From Streptococcus pneumoniae (GTDB lineage Bacteria; Bacillota; Bacilli; Lactobacillales; Streptococcaceae), in NCBI RefSeq assembly GCF_001113365.1, contig NZ_CKYA01000001.1, positions 379,501-443,500 of the forward strand: a stretch of 64,000 nucleotides of DNA, written 5' to 3'. This document shows, piece after piece, positions 17,562 to 23,747 of the stretch; the stretch's first letter is position 1; each line of letters opens with the position of its first letter. The position numbers and the translations under genes are program-made. The notes beneath the pieces were generated by a model, which was given only the letters and a program-made list of their open reading frames with translations, did no database searches and had not been told where the DNA came from.

Positions 17562-18563
17562 ATGTTTGAGTATAGAAAGATAGCAAAAAATGAATTGGAA
17601 TTAATTATCAGAAATGCTTCCTTGAAGCTTGGTGTGAATGAGGTAATCCTTGAAAAAGATTATTGGGTATGTTTTGTTTTAAATTATCTCTTCTCTAAAT
17701 GTAAATGGAAAGAAGATTTTACATTTAAAGGTGGAACGAGTCTTTCAAAATGTTTTGATTTAATTCAAAGATTTTCCGAAGATATTGACTTAATCCTCGA
17801 TTGGAGAGTAATTGGATATAACTTTGATGAGCCGTGGCAAAAGCGTTCTAATACCAAACAAGATCAATTTAACAAAGAATCCAATCTAAAGACCGAGGAG
17901 TTTCTGAAAAATGAATTTGTTCCACAATTAGAAAGAGATTTTAGTTCCCTACTTCAGGAAAAGTTTTATATAAGAATAGAAGAGAATGACCCTCAGACTG
18001 TTCTATTTGAATATCCAAGAACCTTTCAGTCATCTTATGTGACACAGGTGATAAGACTTGAGATTGGAACTCTTGCAGCATGGACACCAGCGGAAGTGGT
18101 TCATATTGTCCCTGAACTCCAAAAAATATATCCTCAGCTTTTTGATGGAAATGTTATCGAAGTTAGAACAGTTTTACCCGAAAGAACCTTTTGGGAGAAA
18201 GCAACCATTTTGCATCATGAGGCAAATAGACCGAAAGAACTAGGAATACCTAAAAGATATGCAAGGCACTATTATGATTTAGTGTGTATTGGTAATTTAC
18301 TTGATAAAAATCGATTATTTGAGACTTCGGAACTTCTTGAAAAAGTTGTTCAGTTTAAGCAGAAATTTTACCCTAGGAAATGGGCAAAATATGAGGAAGC
18401 TACGATTAAAACAATTAGACTAATACCTAATAAATATCGTTTAAAAGAAATTAAAGAAGATTATCAAAATATGACCGAGATGTTTTTTGGTGATTATCCA
18501 AGTTTTGAAGACCTGATGGATTCAGTGCTAGAATTGGAAAAAGAAATTCACAAAATAAACTAA
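17562..18563 (+). CDS. abiEii: AbiEii/AbiGii-like nucleotidyltransferase toxin (333 aa)
   Basis: The nucleotidyltransferase signature is complete: KGGTSLSK at residues 56-63 and FSEDIDL at 71-77 give the G-G-S and D-x-D metal-binding residues. Lys45/Asp46 in the segment EKDYW lies just before. AbiEii toxins transfer nucleotides onto essential targets and cause growth arrest during phage infection. Start ATG 17562 follows the antitoxin stop with GAGGTATAGGG as ribosome site inside the upstream gene. Length and domain order fit the family. I see no truncation or frameshift, so the pair looks intact. Confidence 0.8.
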   Translation: MFEYRKIAKNELELIIRNASLKLGVNEVILEKDYWVCFVLNYLFSKCKWKEDFTFKGGTSLSKCFDLIQRFSEDIDLILDWRVIGYNFDEPWQKRSNTKQDQFNKESNLKTEEFLKNEFVPQLERDFSSLLQEKFYIRIEENDPQTVLFEYPRTFQSSYVTQVIRLEIGTLAAWTPAEVVHIVPELQKIYPQLFDGNVIEVRTVLPERTFWEKATILHHEANRPKELGIPKRYARHYYDLVCIGNLLDKNRLFETSELLEKVVQFKQKFYPRKWAKYEEATIKTIRLIPNKYRLKEIKEDYQNMTEMFFGDYPSFEDLMDSVLELEKEIHKIN

Positions 18564-18595
18564 TGCATCAAAAATAATAGTAGATTTGGTGCAAA
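18564..18595. promoter_or_regulatory. Second copy of the AbiE operator at the 3' end of the operon
   Basis: This 32-bp stretch starts at the last base of the abiEii stop region and matches 26 of 32 positions of the promoter-operator at 16915-16946. The inverted-repeat arms (TGCATCAAA and TTTGGTGCA) are kept, but the -10 TATAAT is replaced by TAGTAG, so it is an operator-like site without a promoter. It brackets the two-gene module with direct repeats. Confidence 0.55.
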
Positions 18596-18636
18596 ATGTA
18601 GAATGAGGGTAACCCTCCGATAACAAACTATAGGGA

Positions 18637-18688
18637 AAAATCTCCAGAATAGAAATCCAATGATGATTCTTATTTTGGAGATTTTATT
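18637..18688 (+). terminator. Terminator after the abiE operon
   Basis: AAAATCTCCA and TGGAGATTTT form the outer stem, with AGAATAGAAATC/GATGATTCT inside, followed by ATTGT. A smaller hairpin GAGGGTAACCCTC at 18605-18617 precedes it. Confidence 0.55.
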
Positions 18689-18797
18689 GTCTGTGCTTTT
18701 CTTAAGGTATGATTTATAATTAGTAGTTTTATTTTGAAACTGATGTCTATTTATCATTATTTCAACATTCTGATTTGTTAGAGAAAATAATAATTTT

Positions 18798-18903
18798 TAT
18801 AATGGAATGAAATAAAATCTGGATAAATCGATTGGGAAAAATAAAGCAATTTTTCAGAATGTTTTTAGAAATCACGGTGTCTATTCTAGCTTCAATCCAC
18901 TAG
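18798..18903 (-). repeat. Degenerate RUP-type element
   Basis: The stretch begins TATAATGGAATGAAATAAAA and contains GATAAATCGATTGGGA and TTTTTAGAAATC, and aligns end to end with the reverse complement of the 2132-2239 element. It lies between the abiE terminator and the pgdA promoter. Confidence 0.45.
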
Positions 18904-19009
18904 AAATTCCATAGATAGAAAACTACATAATCTCTACAGATAGGGCTAATGGAGTTGATGTGAGATGATTTGGTTTTCTAGGGGAATTGAGGATTGCCAA
19001 ACTGTATCA

Positions 19010-19038
19010 TTGAAATTATTGCTCAAATTTGTTATGAT
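19010..19038 (+). promoter_or_regulatory. pgdA promoter, predicted to give a leaderless mRNA
   Basis: TTGAAA (19010-19015), a 17-nt spacer and TATGAT (19033-19038). Only six bases separate the -10 from the ATG at 19045, and there is no Shine-Dalgarno before that ATG, so the transcript should start at or next to the start codon. Confidence 0.5.
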
Positions 19039-19044
19039 ATAAAT

Positions 19045-20436
19045 ATGAATAAAAGTAGACTGGGACGTGGCAGACACGGGAAAAAGAGACATGTATTATT
19101 GGCTTTGATTGGTATTTTAGCAATTTCTATTTGCTTATTAGGCGGATTTATTGCTTTTAAAATGTATCAGCAAAAAAGTTTTGAGCAAAAGATTGAATCG
19201 CTCAAAAAAGAGAAAGACGATCAATTGAGTGAGGGAAATCAGAAGGATCATTTTCGTAAGGGTCAAACCGAAGTGATTGCCTATTATCCTCTCCAAGGGG
19301 AGCAAGTGATTTCCTCTGTTAAGGAGCTGATAAATCAAGATATTAAGGACAAGCTAGAAAGTAAGGACAATCTTGTTTTCTACTATACAGAGCAAGAAGA
19401 GTCAGGTTTAAAGGGAGTCGTCAATCGTAATGCAACCAAACAAATCTATGATTTAGTTGATTTTAAGGTTGAAGAGACTGAAAAGACCAGCCTAGGAAAG
19501 GTTCACTTAACAGAAGATGGGCAACCTTTTACACTTGACCAACTGTTTTCAGATGCTAGTAAGGCTAAGGAACAGCTGATAAAAGAAATCACCTCCTTTA
19601 TAGAGGATAAAAAAATAGAGCAAAACCAGAGTGAGCAGATTGTAAAAAGCTTCTCTGACCAAGACTTGTCTGCATGGAATTTTGATTACAAGGATAGTCA
19701 GATTATCCTTTATCCAAGTCCTGCGGTTGAAAATTTAGAAGAGATAGCCTTGCCAGTATCTGCTTTCTTTGATGTTATCCAATCTTCGTATTTACTCGAA
19801 AAAGATGCGGCCTTGTACCAGTCTTACTTTGATAAAAAACATCAAAAAGTTGTCGCTCTAACCTTTGATGATGGTCCAAATCCAGCAACGACCCCGCAGG
19901 CATTAGAGACTCTAGCTAAATATGGTGTTAAAGCCACTTTCTTTGTGCTTGGGAAAAATGTTTCTGGGAATGAGGACTTGGTGAAGAGGATAAAATCCGA
20001 AGGTCATGTTGTTGGAAACCATAGTTGGAGCCATCCGATTCTCTCGCAACTCTCTCTTGATGAAGCTAAAAAACAAATTACTGATACTGAGGATGTGCTA
20101 ACTAAAGTGCTGGGTTCTAGTTCCAAACTCATGCGTCCGCCTTATGGTGCTATTACAGATGATATTCGCAATAGCTTGGATTTGAGCTTTATCATGTGGG
20201 ATGTGGATAGTCTGGACTGGAAGAGTAAAAATGAAGCATCTATTTTGACAGAAATTCAGCATCAAGTAGCTAACGGCTCTATCGTTTTGATGCATGATAT
20301 TCACAGTCCGACAGTCAATGCCTTGCCAAGGGTCATTGAGTATTTGAAAAATCAAGGTTATACCTTTGTGACCATACCAGAGATGCTCAATACTCGCCTA
20401 AAACCTCATGAACTGTATTATAGTCGTGATGAATAA
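19045..20436 (+). CDS. pgdA: Peptidoglycan N-acetylglucosamine deacetylase PgdA (463 aa)
   Basis: PgdA removes acetyl groups from GlcNAc in peptidoglycan outside the membrane and so protects against lysozyme. A transmembrane helix lies at about residues 16-37 (VLLALIGILAISICLLGGF). An N-terminal extracytoplasmic region of about 220 residues follows, then the NodB deacetylase domain: TFDDGPN with Asp275/Asp276, HSWSHP with His326/His330, RPPYG, and MHDIHS with the second catalytic His. The numbering equals that of the pneumococcal enzyme, which fixes the start at 19045; a longer frame from 18994 exists but runs through the promoter. The gene is followed by its own terminator and stands alone. 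Confidence 0.95.
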   Translation: MNKSRLGRGRHGKKRHVLLALIGILAISICLLGGFIAFKMYQQKSFEQKIESLKKEKDDQLSEGNQKDHFRKGQTEVIAYYPLQGEQVISSVKELINQDIKDKLESKDNLVFYYTEQEESGLKGVVNRNATKQIYDLVDFKVEETEKTSLGKVHLTEDGQPFTLDQLFSDASKAKEQLIKEITSFIEDKKIEQNQSEQIVKSFSDQDLSAWNFDYKDSQIILYPSPAVENLEEIALPVSAFFDVIQSSYLLEKDAALYQSYFDKKHQKVVALTFDDGPNPATTPQALETLAKYGVKATFFVLGKNVSGNEDLVKRIKSEGHVVGNHSWSHPILSQLSLDEAKKQITDTEDVLTKVLGSSSKLMRPPYGAITDDIRNSLDLSFIMWDVDSLDWKSKNEASILTEIQHQVANGSIVLMHDIHSPTVNALPRVIEYLKNQGYTFVTIPEMLNTRLKPHELYYSRDE

Positions 20437-20441
20437 GCAAG

Positions 20442-20481
20442 AAAAAATAGGTCTGTCAGATATGTGATAGACTTATTTTTT
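20442..20481 (+). terminator. Terminator after pgdA
   Basis: AAAAAATAGGTCT pairs with AGACTTATTTTTT (one mismatch) and the stem ends in a T run. Confidence 0.7.
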
Positions 20482-20549
20482 ACAAAAGATAGTACTAATT
20501 AGCAAAAAAATTATGCTATAAATGATAAAGAAAATAGAAGGAGAAGCAT

Positions 20550-21392
20550 ATGAATACCTATCAATTAAATAATGGAGTAGAAATTCCAGTATTGGGATTT
20601 GGAACTTTTAAGGCTAAGGATGGAGAAGAAGCCTATGGTGCAGTGTTAGAAGCCTTGAAGGCTGGTTATCGTCATATTGATACGGCGGCGATTTATCAGA
20701 ATGAAGAAAGTGTTGGTCAAGCAATCAAAGATAGCGGAGTTCCACGAGAGGAATTGTTCGTAACTACCAAGCTTTGGAATAGCCAACAAACCTATGAGCA
20801 AGCTCGTCAGGCTTTTGCAAAGTCTTTAGAGAAGCTGGGCTTGGATTATTTGGATTTGTATTTGATTCATTGGCCGAACCCAAAACCGCTTAGAGAAAAT
20901 GACCAATGGAAAATCCGAAATGCGGAAGTTTGGAGAGCGATGGAAGACCTCTATCAAGAAGGGAAAATCCGTGCTATCGGCGTTAGCAATTTTCTTCCCC
21001 ATCATTTGGATGCCTTGCTTGAAACGGCAAAAATTTTTCCAGCGGTCAATCAAGTTCGCTTGGCACCAGGTGTGTATCAAGATCAAGTAGTAGATTATTG
21101 TCGAGAAAAGGGAATTTTATTGGAAGCTTGGGGCCCTTTTGGTCAGGGAGAACTGTTTGATAGCAAGCAAGTCCAAGAAATCGCAGCAAATCATGGAAAG
21201 TCTGTTGCTCAGATAGCCTTGGCCTGGAGCTTGGCAGAAGGATTTTTACCACTTCCAAAATCTGTCACAGCATCTCGTATTCAGGCTAATCTTGATTGCT
21301 TTGGAATCGAATTGAGTCATGAGGAGCGAGAAACCTTAAAAACGATTGCTGTTCAATCTGGTGCTCCACGAGTTGATGATGTGGATTTTTAG
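20550..21392 (+). CDS. Aldo/keto reductase (280 aa)
   Basis: An NADPH-dependent aldo/keto reductase of the short bacterial type (2,5-diketo-gluconate/methylglyoxal reductase-like). Family motifs are GFGTFKAKDG near the start, HIDTAAIYQNE with catalytic Asp and Tyr, TTKLWNS with the catalytic Lys, DLYLIHWP with the His, GVSNF, and the cofactor-binding PLPKSVTASRIQAN near the C-terminus. All four catalytic residues are present and the length is typical. ATG 20550 has GGAG 9 nt upstream. It lies between a terminator and the glycine T-box, so it is probably a single-gene transcript. The physiological substrate cannot be read from the sequence. Confidence 0.85.
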   Translation: MNTYQLNNGVEIPVLGFGTFKAKDGEEAYGAVLEALKAGYRHIDTAAIYQNEESVGQAIKDSGVPREELFVTTKLWNSQQTYEQARQAFAKSLEKLGLDYLDLYLIHWPNPKPLRENDQWKIRNAEVWRAMEDLYQEGKIRAIGVSNFLPHHLDALLETAKIFPAVNQVRLAPGVYQDQVVDYCREKGILLEAWGPFGQGELFDSKQVQEIAANHGKSVAQIALAWSLAEGFLPLPKSVTASRIQANLDCFGIELSHEERETLKTIAVQSGAPRVDDVDF

Positions 21393-21408
21393 AAAATCAT
21401 AAAAAGAA

Positions 21409-21437
21409 TTGTACATTATTCTAATTTTTGATATAAT
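21409..21437 (+). promoter_or_regulatory. Promoter of the glycyl-tRNA synthetase T-box transcript
   Basis: TTGTAC (21409-21414), 17-nt spacer, TATAAT (21432-21437). It starts the leader that contains the T-box just downstream. Confidence 0.65.
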
Positions 21438-21439
21438 AG

Positions 21440-21630
21440 ACAGCAGGAAAGAAAGTCTTATGGCGTTCTTCAAGCGAGCTTGGGATAGTGGGAGCCAAGT
21501 AGAACAAAATCAAGAGCTGGCGCTTTCTGTAGTATTTTCAAAAACAATGAAGTAATAAATTAGGGTGGAACCGCGTTTCTGACGCCCCTAGGTTAAATCA
21601 ACCTAGGATTGTCGGACGCGGTTCTTTTGC
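21440..21630 (+). promoter_or_regulatory. Glycine T-box riboswitch (tRNA-Gly sensing leader)
   Basis: The conserved T-box sequence AGGGTGGAACCGCG is at 21562-21575. The terminator stem is AACCGCG...CCCCTAGGTT pairing with AACCTAGG...GACGCGGTT (21569-21624), followed by CTTTTG. Stem I starts at CAGGAAAG and closes with CTTTCTG near 21523. A GGC at 21519-21521 is at the expected place for a glycine specifier codon. Uncharged tRNA-Gly would pair with the leader and favour antitermination of the downstream genes, which include glyQ and glyS. Confidence 0.85.
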
Positions 21631-21664
21631 TTATTCAGTCTATTGTGTGAAAGAAAGGAGAGAC

Positions 21665-22426
21665 GTGGAAAACCTTTATCTTGTAAAAGACGATAGTCAA
21701 CTAGCTGCATTTCGTGATTTTGTAGTAAGAAATACTGAAAAGTTGAAAGATTATCAATCTTTTTTAAAGAATGAACTTGCAGTCTGTGATTTACCGCAAG
21801 CCGTTATTTGGTCAAGTTTTAATGCTGCTACACAGATTATTAGGGAAAGCGCTGTTCCAGCCTATACAAATAATAGACGAATGGTTATGACGCCTGATTT
21901 AGCTGTTTGGAAAGAGTTGTATTTGTATCAGTTGCTGAACTACGAGTGTTCTCAGCAAACTCAAGCAATAGAAAGTCACTATCATTCTTTATCTGAAAAT
22001 TTCCTCTTACAGATTGTAGGACATGAGTTAGCTCATTGGTCGGAGCATTTTTTAGATGATTTTGATGGTTACGACTCTTATATCTGGTTCGAAGAGGGAA
22101 TGGTTGAATATATTAGTCGCAAGTATTTCTTGACAGAAGAGGAATTTCAAGCGGAAAAAATTTGTAATCAGTCTCTTGTAGAACTTTTTCAGAAGAAATA
22201 TGGTTGGCATTCATTGAATGATTTTGGTTCTTCGACTTATGATAAGAACTATGCAAGTATTTTTTACGAATACTGGCGTAGTTTTTTGACAATAGATAAG
22301 TTGGTAGAAAATCTAGGTAGTGTACAAGCGGTCTTCGATTCTTATCATTTATGGGCAAATACAGATAAAAATCTTCCCTTGTTAAATTGGTTTGTTCAGC
22401 AGAAATTAATTGAAAAAGAAATATAA
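21665..22426 (+). CDS. Putative zinc metallopeptidase (HELAH motif) under T-box control (253 aa)
   Basis: First gene after the glycine T-box. GTG 21665 is chosen because GAAAGGAG lies just upstream; the GTG at 21647 overlaps that site. The central segment GHELAHWSEHF gives an HExxH zinc motif and a Glu about 23 residues later in WFEEGMVEY is a likely third ligand, the pattern of gluzincin-type peptidases. No signal peptide or membrane segment is seen, so it is probably cytoplasmic. It shares the transcript with glyQ. I do not know its substrate. The peptidase fold is inferred from the motif; the family is otherwise unfamiliar to me. Confidence 0.6.
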   Translation: MENLYLVKDDSQLAAFRDFVVRNTEKLKDYQSFLKNELAVCDLPQAVIWSSFNAATQIIRESAVPAYTNNRRMVMTPDLAVWKELYLYQLLNYECSQQTQAIESHYHSLSENFLLQIVGHELAHWSEHFLDDFDGYDSYIWFEEGMVEYISRKYFLTEEEFQAEKICNQSLVELFQKKYGWHSLNDFGSSTYDKNYASIFYEYWRSFLTIDKLVENLGSVQAVFDSYHLWANTDKNLPLLNWFVQQKLIEKEI

Positions 22427-22430
22427 AAAC

Positions 22431-22618
22431 TAAAGGAGTAAACAATGTCTAAGAAATTAACATTTTACTGCGTCAGTGGCAGAAACCTCCTTACAGTCGG
22501 ACTGCTCCACGCTCAGCACTAGAGTGCCTGAGCTAGACGCAGTACTAACTCGTCTTGCCTCGTATAATCGACGAGGCAGACTCGTGTCGCAAGTAATTTA
22601 TAGAAAAAGGAGTAAACA
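22431..22618 (+). repeat. Duplicated glyQ start region with an inserted structured element
   Basis: AAAGGAGTAAACAATGTCTAA occurs at about 22432 and again just before the real glyQ start, with the two ATGs 174 bp apart. Between them lies an element with a 9-bp inverted repeat (TACTGCGTC 22466-22474, GACGCAGTA 22536-22544) and a strong hairpin (GTCTTGCCTCGT and ACGAGGCAGAC, 22552-22581) that lacks a T run. The arrangement looks like an insertion or duplication that copied the glyQ ribosome site and first seven codons. Confidence 0.65.
22445..22522 (+). CDS. 25-codon mini-ORF made from the duplicated glyQ start
   Basis: ATG 22445 has the same AAGGAG ribosome site as glyQ. The peptide begins MSKKLTF exactly like GlyQ, then diverges (YCVSGRNLLTV) and stops at TAG 22520-22522. 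It may be translated because its start signals are intact. Whether the peptide or only its translation matters, or neither, is unknown. Confidence 0.35.
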   Translation: MSKKLTFYCVSGRNLLTVGLLHAQH

Positions 22619-23536
22619 ATGTCTAAAAAATTGACTTTCCAGGAAATCATCCTTACTTTGCAACAATTTTGGAATGACCAAGGTTGTATGCTTATGCAGG
22701 CTTATGATAATGAAAAAGGTGCGGGAACAATGAGTCCTTACACTTTCCTTCGTGCTATCGGACCTGAGCCATGGAATGCGGCTTATGTAGAGCCATCACG
22801 TCGTCCTGCTGACGGTCGTTACGGGGAAAACCCTAACCGTCTTTACCAACACCACCAATTCCAAGTGGTTATGAAACCTTCTCCATCAAACATTCAAGAG
22901 CTTTACCTTGAGTCTTTGGAAAAATTGGGTATCAATCCTTTGGAGCACGATATTCGTTTCGTTGAAGACAACTGGGAAAATCCTTCAACTGGTTCAGCTG
23001 GTCTTGGTTGGGAAGTTTGGCTTGATGGGATGGAAATCACTCAGTTCACTTATTTCCAACAAGTTGGTGGATTGGCAACTGGCCCTGTGACTGCGGAAGT
23101 TACCTATGGTTTGGAACGTTTGGCTTCTTACATCCAAGAAGTAGATTCTGTCTATGATATTGAGTGGGCTGATGGTGTAAAATACGGAGAAATCTTTATT
23201 CAGCCTGAGTATGAGCATTCAAAATATTCGTTTGAAATTTCGGACCAAGAAATGTTGCTGGAAAACTTTGATAAGTTTGAAAAAGAGGCTGGTCGTGCCT
23301 TGGAAGAAGGCTTGGTGCACCCTGCCTATGACTATGTTCTCAAATGTTCACACACCTTTAACCTGCTTGATGCGCGTGGTGCCGTATCTGTAACAGAGCG
23401 CGCAGGCTATATTGCACGTATCCGTAACCTAGCCCGTGTCGTAGCCAAAACCTTTGTCGCAGAACGCAAACGCCTAGGCTACCCACTTTTGGATGAAGCA
23501 ACACGAGCTAAACTCTTAGCAGAAGACGCAGAATAA
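22619..23536 (+). CDS. glyQ: Glycine--tRNA ligase alpha subunit (305 aa)
   Basis: GlyQ is the catalytic alpha subunit of the bacterial alpha2-beta2 glycyl-tRNA synthetase and forms glycyl-adenylate. Diagnostic segments are LTFQEIILTLQQFW at the start, YVEPSRRPADGRYGENPNR, FQVVMKPSP, EDNWENPSTGSAGLGWEVW, and FTYFQQVGG. Length is typical. ATG 22619 has AAAGGAG 9 nt upstream. The gene is controlled by the glycine T-box about 1 kb upstream and precedes glyS by 211 bp. Confidence 0.97.
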   Translation: MSKKLTFQEIILTLQQFWNDQGCMLMQAYDNEKGAGTMSPYTFLRAIGPEPWNAAYVEPSRRPADGRYGENPNRLYQHHQFQVVMKPSPSNIQELYLESLEKLGINPLEHDIRFVEDNWENPSTGSAGLGWEVWLDGMEITQFTYFQQVGGLATGPVTAEVTYGLERLASYIQEVDSVYDIEWADGVKYGEIFIQPEYEHSKYSFEISDQEMLLENFDKFEKEAGRALEEGLVHPAYDYVLKCSHTFNLLDARGAVSVTERAGYIARIRNLARVVAKTFVAERKRLGYPLLDEATRAKLLAEDAE

Positions 23537-23603
23537 AGAGAGTGACAAATTACGAAAATGGGCGAACAGAGTGAGCCCTGAGCCAGTTGCCGCAGTGATG
23601 AAG

Positions 23604-23661
23604 GTATCCTTAGTGAAACTAAGGATACTAGGCAAAATTGGAGACTTTTGGCTCCAATTTT
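23604..23661 (+). other. Two strong hairpins in the glyQ-glyS gap
   Basis: GTATCCTTAG/CTAAGGATAC (23604-23628, loop TGAAA) and AAAATTGGAG/CTCCAATTTT (23634-23661) are perfect 10-bp stems placed 5 nt apart in the 211-bp gap between glyQ and glyS. Neither has a T run that would make it a clear terminator. They may set the relative amount of the two subunits or protect the message. Nothing else is seen in the gap. Confidence 0.5.
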
Positions 23662-23747
23662 AGCAATGAAACAACGAAGTTGGTTGCTTGCGTGCCAATC
23701 ACATAAGGCAAACTGGAAAATAAAAAGATATTTTTCGGAGAAAAAAC

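Noticed and set aside
22262..22272. ComX-type cin box (TACGAATA) within the zinc-peptidase gene
   Set aside because: It is inside coding sequence, has no T-rich tail or gene start after it, and an 8-bp match is expected by chance.
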